This document shows, piece after piece, positions 33,544 to 45,071 of a stretch of DNA of 64,000 nucleotides (positions within the stretch are counted from its first letter, which is position 1; every line of letters begins with the position of its first letter). Made by a program: the position numbers and the translations under genes. This DNA is from Biscogniauxia marginata (lineage: Eukaryota > Ascomycota > Sordariomycetes > Xylariales > Xylariaceae). Where the stretch lies: the NCBI GenBank assembly GCA_022695795.1, contig MU404190.1, positions 30,606 to 94,605 on the forward strand, given 5' to 3'. Under the pieces are notes generated by a model. That model was not told the origin of the DNA and ran no database searches. It was given only the letters and a program-made list of their open reading frames with translations.

Positions 33544-34674
33544 CTAACCCCTATACCCCTTCCAAGCCCACCTCGCGGGCGCAAACACGACCTCGAACGC
33601 CGTGCTCTCGAACGCGCCCACGGCGGCGCACAAGTCGTGGGAGCCCTCGAGCCCCGCGACCGGCAGGTCCTGCTCGCGGTCCGTCTCCTCGTGCAGGTTC
33701 CACCGGCCCCGCTCGGCGCCGTCGCGCGTGAGGAAGATCTCGACGGCGATGCCGCCCCGGGGGGACGACGCGGGAGGACCAAAGTCCATGCCGAGGCCGA
33801 CCGTCTCGCCCCTCCGGAACGGCGCCGCGAACTCCTTCCCGCCCCACCGGTCGTTGACGTACTTGTGCCCGTCATCGCCGTGCACGCCGACACTGGCGCG
33901 GTGCCAGCCGGGGAGCCGGAAGGCCGGGTACGGCGGGGCCGCGAACCCGAGCGCGAGGGTGACCTCCTCCTCCTCCGCTTTGCTGCCGCCGAAGCGGCGT
34001 CTCTCGTCCTCTAGGATGCGCACCTCGAAGTACGCCGTCTTGGGGCGGCCCGTCGCGAGCGGGCTGTGCGCCGTGACGCTGTACAGCGGCGGGTACGTCG
34101 CGAGGTACGTGTCGGGCGTGCCGGGGGGCGTGCTGCCCCTCCAGACGCCCGGCTCGGTCCGCGCGAGCGCGCCCCGGAACGACGGCGGCGCGAACATGTT
34201 GATGTTGCCGCTGGCCAGGGCCGCCAGGGCGCCCGCGTCCAGCGTCAGCGGCGCGTACAGCGGGTACTCGCGGCACCAGGCCTCGCCCGCCTCGGCCTCC
34301 TCCTCCGTCGCGTTGTTCGCGGGCGAGCGGTCGAAGCCGCTGAAGAAGTTGGGCGGTGGCGGCAGCAGTGCGGTGTCTGGCACAGCGGACTCCCAGTCAT
34401 GCTGCTTCTGCTTGCCCTGTGGATCCCAAGCGGCGGCGGCGTCAAATGGTGGAGGCGGAGGGCCCGGTGGTGGGGCAAAGGCGTCATTATTGTTGTTGCT
34501 GTTGTTCGTGAAGGGGTTATTCTTCGAGGGTGGTAAACCCGCAGGTGCTGCATAATTGTGAGAGGGCGGCATGCTTGCTCTTGCTGGCAGTTTACTACTG
34601 GAAGGCGAGTACTGTGGTATCTGTGCTGGCTTGGGAGCCGGATCGTTGTAGTTGTTCTTGTCGCCGATGCACAT
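33544..34674 (-). CDS. SPRY-domain protein with Pro/Asn-rich N-terminus
   Basis: Single-exon gene of 376 residues starting MCIGDKNNYNDPAPKPAQIP. Residues 1-130 are disordered, with NPF, poly-Asn and poly-Pro tracts (APPPGPPPPPFDAAAA). Residues ~190-370 form a SPRY/B30.2-type beta-sandwich: TAYFEVRILEDERRR, then LPGWHRASVGVHGDDGHKYV, then GETVGLGMDF and a final strand EVVFAPARW. The core resembles that of the endosomal Rsp5 adaptors Ssh4/Ear1, but no membrane segment is seen, so a soluble protein-interaction role is more likely. The NPF and the proline tracts could bind EH, SH3 or WW domains. Strong GC bias gives long opposite-strand frames that I reject. Confidence 0.8.
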   Translation of the reverse strand: MCIGDKNNYNDPAPKPAQIPQYSPSSSKLPARASMPPSHNYAAPAGLPPSKNNPFTNNSNNNNDAFAPPPGPPPPPFDAAAAWDPQGKQKQHDWESAVPDTALLPPPPNFFSGFDRSPANNATEEEAEAGEAWCREYPLYAPLTLDAGALAALASGNINMFAPPSFRGALARTEPGVWRGSTPPGTPDTYLATYPPLYSVTAHSPLATGRPKTAYFEVRILEDERRRFGGSKAEEEEVTLALGFAAPPYPAFRLPGWHRASVGVHGDDGHKYVNDRWGGKEFAAPFRRGETVGLGMDFGPPASSPRGGIAVEIFLTRDGAERGRWNLHEETDREQDLPVAGLEGSHDLCAAVGAFESTAFEVVFAPARWAWKGYRG

Positions 34675-35939
34675 GATGGCGATTTATGACAGGAAGATGG
34701 TGGCTGTGGGTGGGATTACGTAGTGGTTCTAATGATGACGAATTCTTAGACAGGCTAACAGACAACCCCCTGGTGGTTTCGGAAGTGTGGCAGTGAATGG
34801 ATATTTGGAAGATGGATGACCTGCTCGACATGAAAGATGCAACTAAATCACTTCGAGTTTGCCGCAGTGACTGGGATAGAGTTGGCTCGGAATGTCATAG
34901 GACAGATGCAATCTCTTTGACAAAAGATAAGGTTTTTTTTAGGATCTTGCTATGGAGGCTGTGCTACTTCGCCAAGCTGTTTGTGGCCCGACGGTAATGG
35001 TCGTGTGTTGTTAGTCGACTTGATTTGAGAAAGTTATAAACCGTGATGCGAAAGGTGTAGTCAGTAGGTACATATACAGTGCATACCTACATTGTAACTC
35101 TTTAGTCGCGGGGCGCAGAGGGGCCTGGACCGGTCGCATTGTGGATGCATCTAGCATCAACCCCGCTTCTGCTTTACCCGAGTGTGTAACATGGAACCTG
35201 TGCTTCAGGAAAAGGGGGAATTATACCTACCTAGGTAAATCATTACGTTTTACAAGCGGCGCTGCTCCAATTCGGGCAACCAGCCCTGCCAGCAACCCTT
35301 CCAGAACCCCTGGAATGCTATTAAGGTTTTTTTCTCGGCCGAACTCATTGTGGGGTGAAATCTATCGCTCTAATGCAAGATCCGTGGGGGCTACGTACCT
35401 ACTAGGTTAACCTAAGGGGGGTAGTAACTTAATAAATGCTATAACTTACACACATATTGACTTTCTACCATCATCTAGTCTCACACAGCATGCCTACCTA
35501 GGTAGGTCTAGTATTGACGTATAGTCAGATTAACTTTACAACTGAAACAGGAGTGTGAACAATGAAAAGTGTAAAAAGACGTCGCAACTTCATGTGGTCA
35601 AATGAGTGTATTTGCATCGTATGTCTGTATACGCAGTAAAATCGCCAAGTATTATACTGCAGCTCATGTATCAAAGAATCCAAGTTGGTTGGGTTCCCCT
35701 TAAAACCACAACACAATATCCATTGCATCATAACAAGGGGCAAGTTGGATGGGCTCCCTTCATATGTAGTGTCTTCTTCATGACCTTCATGAAGTCGTAA
35801 AAAAAAAAGCACAACCAAATTGAGAATAGAGGCATCAATATCAGTAACCCTTCCTAGCTCTTCATCGCATCATGTCGTCCCTCACATCTGATCCGCCTTC
35901 ATACAATCAATTCACTGCTCCAGCGGAGTTGTTGTTCCC
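34675..35939. other. Intergenic region, no gene seen
   Basis: About 1.26 kb between the SPRY gene start and the exchanger stop codon. It contains palindromes TACCTAGGTA at 35228-35237 and 35495-35504. Nearby open frames are short and featureless. The right part probably includes the exchanger 3' UTR. Confidence 0.5.
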
Positions 35940-38692
35940 CTAGGCGCTCCAATCGCTAGCAGTTTCGCCTTCGGGGTAGAAGAATGCGATGATTGCAATG
36001 ATGACGTATGTCGAACAGAGTAACGCGCCTTCGAGATAGTTACTTCGCCCGTCCAATATCAGGAAGTTGATGATAAAGGCCGAAACGAAGAGGCAGACCG
36101 TCTCGAAGAGCGTGAAGTAAAGCGTCATGGGTTGATCGATGATCCAACCTAAGATGACCACCAACGGCGTCAGAAAGAGTGCAATCTGGATAGAACTACC
36201 AATCGCCACACCAATTGCTAGATCCATCTTGTTCTTCATCGCCACCGCAACCGCCGTAACATGCTCTGCAGCGTTACCAACAATCGGGAGGATGATCAAG
36301 CCAATAAATATTTCCTTGATAGCACTATTCTCCACAACAGCATCGATGGCGTCAACCATGAACTCTGCACAAGTAGCAACGAGCGCCGTCGAGATTAGAA
36401 GCATCACTATGGCGGATGCACGCGAGAGATCGTCCTCGTGTACTTCACCACCTTCGCCAGCCTCGCCGGCCAGAGCAGTCGATGGAATCTTTATAGGCAT
36501 CATTGCTCCGGGAGGACGGTACTGGTACTGGTTGAGACGTTCCGGGAGCGAATTGGTCCTGCGAATTCCGTATCGAACGCGGGGTACTGGGCCAGGAGGC
36601 ACGACCGGCGCCATGCCTGGTTGTGCGGGCTGTGTGAAGACGGCCGGGGCCAGGCTCTTTGCCACGGGCCGGAACGATAACCCACGGAAATTGTTGAATG
36701 GCCGCTTCGCACCAGCACCATCTAGGGTCGATTCAACCGTTCCGTCAATGGGACCAACGTTGTCAGCAAAATCTACGCGGCGAGGCTCTCCATTAGTAGT
36801 GTCTGCCGTTTGAGCGTCTGTCGGGTCAAGCCCCGCAATGTTTTCGCACACAATACCAACTGTGACCTCTTCGGTTCCGATGGGAACTGAGTCCTTCCTA
36901 GATCGTCGGTGCCTACGCTTAGGGTGCTTCTGACGATGTTTCCGGTGTGACTTGTGGGGTTTAGCTTCTTCTTCTTCAATAGCTTCCTCGCTTCCCTGCG
37001 AATTCATTCGGGGGAAAACAGGGCCATGTGAGGAGTCCCCAGATTTAGAACCCTCCTGTACCGGACTGGCATTGTTGGTACCGAAGGAAGATGTACGAGT
37101 TCCAGAGCCGCCGTCATCAGTATCAGCTGATGCAACACTCGACTTTCTGCGACGACGACGAATAGCTCGCTTGACACGTCGTGACATGGTGTTTCTCGAG
37201 TGACTAGATCCGTCCGAATCCGAGTCCGAGGAGGAGCTGGACTCTGAACTAGAGGTGTCCAGCCAAGCGGCTGCAGGTCCGGGCGTGGACTCCTCATCGA
37301 TGATGTGCTGAGGTGTCGACTCATACATATACGCATGAGACTTGAGTTGGAACAAGAGGTAGACGGCGTAGACCAAGAGTAAAATCTGAGGGGAATGATT
37401 AACATATGCAAGGAGAAAAGAAAGCAGCAATACGCACCACACTGGTACCACGGCTGATCTTTAAGGATTCCTCGTCGGCGAGGGCTTTATCCTTAAAAGA
37501 TGCGTGAAAGGCGGTCTACGTAAATCTTGGTTAAAGAGCACTTGGATGGTTGAATAGAGTTCTACTAACTGGCAGGACAAGACTGATAACGCTGAGACTA
37601 AGTAAGCAAGCGCTCATCTGCGTCACAGTGCTGTTGTAAATCTGGGACATGTTAGTTTTGCTAGTTTCCTTGCCGAGATAAGACTACCGACCTGCTCGCG
37701 GAATCGGAGGCCACCAAGAAAGAAGGCCATGCCCAGGATGAGCAACAGATTCGCCAGAATAGACCCCAAAAGCGAGGCCTGGACGATTCGAATTTCTCCC
37801 TGACGTTTTGTTAACACGGAATTTCCTCGCCGGGTTCGATAAAATAGCTTACCTTGACCAGCGCAATACTAAGACCAAAGAAGGGGGTTCGTTAGTAGTT
37901 GTAATAAAAGGGGGTGCGAGGCTGGATCTAGACGGGGGTGGGAGTGCTCGCATAGAATAGCCCCTGCAGCCTTTGCGACAGACCGCATTAGCAATATTTA
38001 CAAGAAAGACATACATGCTGTGAAATTTATTAGTATGTGACCGGGATTCCGATGGAGGTCGGAACGGAACTCAAAGCTTACAAGATAATCAGCTCTACAG
38101 CGTTACCAAAGGTAACATTAAGCAGAGCGCCGACCGTGTCGCCCATCTTACGGGCTACCGATTCGGTGGCATGACTAAGGAGGGCGGCAAGCGGGATAAT
38201 GGCAATAGCATTGATGCCGAATACCGCGCCGGGGTTTACACCCGGTATGTTGGCAATTACGATTCCGACAGGCACGAATACCAGGAAAACATTGATCCAG
38301 CTATGGAGTAGAATCTTCTTGGTGACCAAGAGGAACCGTATAGTGATGTTAGGTCTCGTGTTCTCTTCCCCTGGCCGGTCTACGACAGCCCCCGTCCCCT
38401 CAGCTTCAGATGCCGGTGTAGCTGATTTATCGGCATTCTCGGTATCCGACGCGGGCTTCGAAGACCGGGTCGTGCCGTCGCCAAGAAGAACTTGACTGCG
38501 GAAGGAGCCATTGGCGCTGGCATCTTTGATGGCTGAACGCTGCTGCGATGGCGGGTTTGGTAAGTTGCTCAAGGGAAGCGTGGGAGTGCTGTTGGATCCA
38601 GTTGGTTGATTCGTGCCTCCATACGCGTGACTTCGTGCCCAAGAGCGTATGCGATCTAGATAAGGGGCTTGGTCAGACGAGCTTTCCTTCAT
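35940..38692 (-). CDS. VCX1: Ca2+/H+ exchanger (CAX family, vacuolar type)
   Basis: Moves Ca2+ into an acidic compartment, normally the vacuole, in exchange for protons. Model read downward: 38692-38082, 38017-38015 (3-nt micro-exon), 37868-37853 (16-nt exon), 37799-37692, 37641-37570, 37515-37438, 37385-35940 (777 residues). Both ion-binding alpha-repeats are present: GNAVELII (first half) and GNAAEHVT (second half), with SILANLLLILGMAFFLGGLRF and GSSIQIALFLTPLVVILGW. The ~300-residue loop between halves is Ser/Arg/His-rich with RRHRRSRKDS and acidic Ser runs, much longer than in yeast Vcx1 (411 residues). I chose the ATG at 38692 (MKESSSDQAPYLDRIRSW); an upstream in-frame ATG at 38926 would add a Pro-rich segment with no family support. 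Confidence 0.9.
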
Positions 38693-41600
38693 CGATGTAG
38701 GGCTTTGGCAAGTTCGACGCCAAGGTCGTGGGAGTTCTGTACAGAGAACGGGGACGGGAGGAGGGCACGCTTCAAGATTAGGGGGTGAGGAAGACAAGCC
38801 TAAATAGGCGTAGGAGGGATTGGGGAAACGTGGAAAGGTCTGAAGTGATGGAGGCGTGGGAGATGCTATGATTGGGAAGATCAACACGTAATCTGGACTG
38901 GGCAAGGGAGTCCCTTGGCAGTGCATGTGGATTGGTCCCGAAGTTTCTTGATAGGGTCAGAGAGCCGGGATAGTATTGGCGGACAGAGTGGAGTGCCTTA
39001 GGAGTGCCTTAGCAATGACTGCTAGGCCTGATCGAGACTTGCTGGGTTCGCCTCGCTTTTCAGATGGCCGTCATCGATAACGTGGCGGAGTGCTGTCGTG
39101 CTAGCGGCATCTAGCGATTCGCCTCAGCTGTTGGTTGGCCTTGTTTCAACCCGGGTCAATGACTGAGGTGGAAACCATCAATCTAAACACCATTCTGTCC
39201 GTCTGTCTGCCGTCTGTGTTCTCTCTGTCTTCCAAGTTGGACAATTGTGGCCACGGGAAACCCCTGGTTGGGGGGATTACCAGAACTGGCATCGGAAGCG
39301 GACAGATAGTGTGTCAGCGTCATTCCAGCGTAAGTCACACGTATCTACCGTGCCTTGCCGCTTGGCATCCGTTGGTTGGACGTTACCGTGTGGTGGTTGG
39401 ATGGTGGTAGACTGTGACGCCAGGAACAAAAAGCAAAAAGCAAAAACGGGGGGAAAAAAACATGGGGATGTGAGAAGAACATCATACTCACGCATTCTAC
39501 CGCTATACGCTGTCCCCCGGCTAGTAGCTCTAGGCCCCTCTGCCTACCAGTTGAGATATGACAACCCCTTCCTGTCTACCTGCTGTGTGAAGTGAAATTC
39601 TGCGGGATGATATCAGCAGACGCCCGGTCCAACTATCATGTATTGTGTATGCCTGTATGCGTAGGATTGACGCACTCTGTGTGTTCTCACTAGCGGGGAT
39701 TGTACCTAGACTAGATTGCTTGACGATGAGATGCCGAATGTGCTTGGTAGCAAGACAAAATCAGAGCTACCTCACTTGTTCCGCCGTCTAGAAAACTGTA
39801 AAATGTGGCACAAATGGGTTGTGTAAGTGTAAGTAGTACCGTAGCCAAGTTTCTAGTGTAGGTTTCTAGTGTAGGTCCCGGCTTGGTCTGTGATATGTAT
39901 GCGTAGGGCTGCGTAGCCAATGGCCGATTCGTCACGCGACGCGGTCAGAATTCCGGTACGGCACAGTCCTTGCAGTGCCCAGACGGATAATGGGGCCACG
40001 ACCAGACGGGAACCAATAGAAGGGGTCTATTCTTTTTATCAACAGTTCCGCTCCGCTTCTTGCCTCGAGGCGGTGATGATATATTGATAGGGGATGTTTC
40101 CACTGAGCAACAAAAAGGAAGTGAAAACAATATTGACTTGGTAAGGCGGTTGAGTCTTAAGTCGGGCGACTAGACGAAGGTGAGACGAAGGTAGTGTAAG
40201 TAAATAAAATAGGAAAACAGGAAAAAGCAACTAACTACCTACCTAATGCTTTCTTTCTTTATTCTCGTTAGCGCTTGTAGTTAGTGTATAGAGGTAACTT
40301 AGTGCTTTGGCACAATTAATATAGCGTAATGAAGTACCAGGTACGTAAATTAAACAGCCTCAACATTCCTAGAAGCTCTGACGTCCGTGCCTTGTTTAGT
40401 CGATGTTGAGGGTTCCAAGATTGTGTCCTGGTGGTCAAACCACAGGCGATTTCACTGCCAGTAACCTGCTAATGCGTCGTTGCCAAAAAAGGTAAAAAAC
40501 AAACGTGTGAAAGAAACAAAGAAAAAAAGTGCTGTTTCAATGACGTATCTGAACGCGATTGCTTGATTTCCATATTAGGTACCTTAGCAGCTTAGTAGGT
40601 TTGCCACTACCTAATCTTTTCCTTCGAAACGCCTATTTGCATTCTGTTCCTGACACACTAACCACACATAGACAGATTAGGTACAAGCTCATTCTAGTCT
40701 TAGGTAAGTCACTAGGTTAATCCCGACAATTCAAAGGCTCTCTTAAGGGTTTATTCGTCATCTTCCATACTACTACTTCGTATCTCCGAGTATCTCGTCA
40801 AAAGATCTTTCGCTTGCGAGAGAGGTGGCATCACGGTAACCTCGAATTCAAATTGGTTGTAAGTGATCAATTCCAATTATTATTTGCAGTGAATGAATTT
40901 AATCGATATAATAAAGTAACCTGTATTGGAACGCACATAACTTACACTTTACGGTTCCATACCTATTCAAGGTACCTTTATTATATGTGGCTACCTAGGT
41001 AGTATGTGAGAAACTACATACAAGTGCGAATAATCGTTTCGTCTTCCTCAAGAAATGGACCCGTACGTGACTAATATGAGTCAAGATACATACCTACCTA
41101 CCTGTAACACCGGAAGGGGTACGAAATACGTACCTGTTAGTTTACTAGGTTAGGGGCTACCTCATACATCCATCCAATATGACTCAACCTCTCTTCGATT
41201 CGATTAAGTACATATGACCCTCCCGCAGAATGCTGTGTTACCTCATTTCACTAGAAGAGGCGAATAGTCTTGTGACAGTACATAAGTATTATATTAGGTG
41301 CATCAATACATTCAATATAATTGCTTATGTAGAGCTCGACTAAACCTACCCAAACTCCTTGCATATGCCAATGTAGCTAGCTACCCATGTCAGTAAGCCA
41401 ACAGGAGGTTAGCTCGGTCTGGCTAATAAGCTTTCCCCAAGACATGGAAGCTCCAGCTCACCAAGGAACTACATATTAACATCAATATCTGTGAATGTAA
41501 AACCGTGACATCTCATCTTTCCCCCACCAATCGCCAATAGTATATGCAACCTGGAATATACATTTCCGAATTGACATATACTGCCAGGTTAGGAATATAT

Positions 41601-41851
41601 GTACGTAGACAGGTATGTATCAAGTACAGAATATACACTCAGACAATATGTACTCCACATCCATCGCATACCTACCAGACACTGAGTAGACCAACATGAT
41701 ATAATATCGTACAACGCATAACCCACAACCTCTCCCGCAACGCCATTGCCATCCCTCCCGTGCCTCCCTTCCCCCTCTCAAAAACGCAAGAGAAGCAAAT
41801 AACCCCAACCACAAAACCAAAATACCTACCAAAAACCCCAACTTCGCCAGC
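38693..41851. other. Long intergenic region, no gene seen
   Basis: About 3.2 kb between the exchanger start and the P450 stop. AT-rich from about 40250 to 41650, with many TACCTA/TAGGTA words and a TACCTAGGTA palindrome at 40992-41001. Open frames are all short and lack recognisable domains. The first few hundred bases should contain the exchanger promoter. Confidence 0.5.
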
Positions 41852-44006
41852 CTAAGCCCCAAGCCAGCTGACGAACCTCTCCTCCCCCCTCCTCACCAGC
41901 CTCACGGGCACGTGCGCGTCCCCGTGCAGCTTCAGCGTGACCAGGCTCGACGCGGCCCGCAGCGTGCGGCGGGACCTGTCCGCGGCGCGGGCGTAGAGGT
42001 CCTCGCGCTCCGCCAGCCCCATGGCCGCGACGCGCGCGTCGTCTGCCCAGTCGTCGACCGCGTTCTCGACGCTGTGCCCGCGCAGCACGACCGCGAGCGC
42101 GGCCAGGATCTCGACCTGCGCGATGCGCCGCCCCAGGCACGAGCGCGCCCCGCCCGAGAACGGTATGTAGGACCCCCGCGCCGGCCGGTACAGCTGCGCG
42201 CTCGTGTCCGGGCCCGCGTACCCGCCGAAGTCGTCGACGTCCGCGTCCGCGTCTTCCGTCTGCGCCGATACCGTCTCGTTCGGACTGGTACTGCTGCTGC
42301 TACTGCTGCTGCTACTGGGTCGGAACCAGCGCTCGGGCGCCCAGTCGTCGAGGTCGTGCGGCTTGTCGGCGTCGGCGTCGGCGTCGGCGGTGGTGGTCGT
42401 GGTGGTGGTAGTGGTGACGCCGCTCGGCTTCGCGGGCCAGAACCGCGGGTTCCGCTGCACGGCCGGCACGACCATGCCGATGTACGCGCCGCGGGGCAGG
42501 GCGTGCTGCGCGCCGTTTACCGTGACGACCTGGTCTTGGGCCGGCGAGACCTTCTTGGGGACCTCGGTCACGGGCGGCATCAGCCGGAGGGTCTCGTTCA
42601 TGGCCGCGCCGATCATGGACGCCATCATGGCGTTGATCTTCTCCTCGTAGTCCCACGTGCCCGGGTCGGCGTCGCCGAAGATGGCGTCGATGTCCTTCTG
42701 CAGCTGCCGCTGCGCCGCCGGGTTGTTCGCCAGCTCGAGCAGCGTGAAGTGGATCACGTTGGCGGTCGTCTCGTGTCCGGCGAGGAACATGATGAAGGCG
42801 TTGCCGATGATCTCCGAGTCCTTCAGCTCGATGCCCTTGGCTTTGGCCTCTCTGTTCTGGTACGAGGTCGCCACGAGCGAACCCATGATGTCCATTCCCG
42901 TCTCCTTATCGCCAGCACGGACGTCTTCGGCCTTGTCCTTGAGAAATTCCTCCATGTACTGGGAGAAGCTATCTCTTGCTTGCTTTGCCAGTTTTAGAAT
43001 CTCGAACGGAAGGTGATCTGACCCAAATTAGTTGCTGCCCATTCGACCGCCGCAGTAGTACATACTTAAAATCAAGCCAGGGGTTACTAGCAGGACCAAG
43101 AGATATTTCAAGGTTCCCGCGATGGAATCCCTAAAGCTGATAGAGTGTCCCGTCGGGACACCGAGGCTCGTGTACTTGACCAGCCTCGGATCCGTATCTG
43201 CCGGCACAGTCTGGCCGGGCCAGAGCAATCGCAGCCCGAACCCGACGAAGCTAATGATATTCAACGCCAAGGTCATCGTATCGTCCTCGAGGGATGTGAT
43301 CTTATCGGTCGTCCCCCGGCGCATCCAGTAATCGACCATCCCTTGCGCCTGCTCAACGGCGACCCTGAATACAAGAGCTGAGTTCCTCTCGTTGAACGAA
43401 GCCGCCGTAATCTTCCGGTGCATGCGCCAGAGAGATCCCTCCGTCGTCACGACATTCTCGCCGAACAGGGTAAGAATCTTATACGATTCGAGGGGTTTGG
43501 GGAAGGCTTCGCGCCTGGACGTGATTTGATGGATGAGTTCGGCATCGTCGGTAAATATTATCAGTAGAGTAGGTGTTGCGAGCAAGAAAGTTTCACCCAG
43601 CTTCTCGAACGGCTCGTGGAGTTTCTGGTACTGCCAGTCAGGTATGCACACACTATTTTTTTACCATCAATTGCATGTCCTACTGCTATAACAGGACGGG
43701 GGGCTTTGGCCTACTCGATGACATGCTCCCAGTATCTCTTAGGCAATAGCCGCCAAAGTCGAGCCCAAATAGGCGTCGTAAGCTGTACTATTGCATTTTT
43801 AGGATTCACAGCTTTGACGAAGTCAAGTCAGCGCCATAGACCTGGTAGGTTATTTGGAGTATTAAGGTATATAGCAACGTACGGGCGATATAATAGGGCA
43901 ACCCGCTGGCTTTCGCTAGAGCAATGTTCCTATATAGACCGGAAACAGTCACATATAGCGTCAGGACGACAATTGCGCCGAGAAACACCAATAAAGTGTA
44001 TATCAT
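41852..44006 (-). CDS. Cytochrome P450 monooxygenase
   Basis: Four exons downward: 44006-43883, 43811-43715, 43652-43066, 43017-41852 (657 residues). The N-terminal membrane anchor is MIYTLLVFLGAIVVLTLYV. P450 landmarks in order are the I-helix FLAGHETTAN, the K-helix ExxR as NETLRLMPPV, the APERWFRP motif, and the heme-binding loop FSGGARSCLGRR with the cysteine ligand. It is longer than most fungal P450s because of simple-sequence inserts before and after the APERW motif: Thr and Ala-Asp runs (42361-42418) and a Ser run (42290-42318). Exon 2 uses an AAG acceptor; the joined text LPKRYWEHVID then CIPDWQYQKLHEPFEKLG reads well. It needs a P450 reductase. The substrate is unknown and no biosynthetic cluster surrounds it. 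Confidence 0.92.
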
Positions 44007-45071
44007 ATCGGTTCGTGAGATATAATTGGATTACTTCGACTTTAAATTTCCGTTGATGTTGTACAGCAGCTGCAAGTGCCCGTAAATGCCACCGTCTCCA
44101 GTCGTAACCCGTGTGTTTCGGTTTGGGAATCGATATTTCGCAAGGGTCTCGGCTCGAGACTTGACTTGCGACCTGGACGCTCGCAACCGCGGTGAAATAT
44201 CGTGATCGGAACAGCAGCCAACAACTTAGATATATTACAATTAAGAAAAAGAGAAACTGCCAGAAGAGAATTTTCGTCGTCACGACCAGCTATGGCACGA
44301 TGGCTGATCGCCCCCGGGCAGGTCCTCCTGTCTGCTCTAAGCGCTCCTACATCCAAGGTACCTTACCTTACCTAGGTATCGCATCTTGATGTCGCATCGT
44401 TTCGGATATCCCTGATACCGTGCGCTAAAACACCTTTTTTGCGGGGACAGAGCCCCAATCTGCCTTTTCGTGAAGCTCACGACGCCACTTTGCTGCATAA
44501 TCTATCACGAATGACTGACAGAAAGGATCCAAAAGACATTGAACCCATGAGAGTCTAATGGCGCTAGCTGGAGCCGCCGGTTTGCTAGATATGCATTCAG
44601 GCAGCCTTCCATCCTGACTTTGACCGGACTACCTAGGCGATGCGGAAATAGGACGAACGGCTAGACTTTTCTGGATAATGAGATATGTAACCCTAGGTAG
44701 TTGCATCGACATGGGGGTTGCGAAACGTGTTTCGAAACATTGGACGTGATACGTATAAGGGTTGCCTCCCCGACCCAACCATCTACGATCGTCCTAAATT
44801 ATCCCGTGAATGTCATCAATCGTTAAGTATGCCTGTCATCAGTGGATGACATCCAGACCCGGGCTATAAAATAAACCCGAGGTTCGGGAAAGACGCAGCC
44901 ACAAAGAATCAACGACGGCAAGATACGCTTAGATAGATGCAAAATAAAACGAAGCTGCTAGGTTAGTTCAGTTTGATCTTAAAAAGACGAACACTAGGCC
45001 AACGTGGCGAGCTAAAGACGAGGACTGGAGAGGTGGGGCATTTGAATATCATTCATCGTGACTTGTTTCAT
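44007..45071. other. Intergenic region, no gene seen
   Basis: About 1.07 kb upstream of the P450 gene, up to the GWT1 stop codon. One TACCTAGGTA palindrome at 44369-44378. Overlapping frames on both strands near 43930-44390 have no recognisable protein. The P450 promoter should lie in its left part. Confidence 0.5.

Noticed and set aside
33602..34555. 317-codon open frame on + opposite the SPRY gene
   Set aside because: Same cause; low-complexity translation and no start context or domain.
38693..38926. N-terminal extension of the Ca2+/H+ exchanger from an upstream in-frame ATG
   Set aside because: The extra 78 residues are Pro/Ser-rich without family resemblance; the ATG at 38692 is followed by a plausible N-terminus.
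41912..42997. 361-codon open frame on + opposite the P450
   Set aside because: Antisense shadow: Arg/Val/Gly-rich without features, and the - strand carries all P450 motifs.
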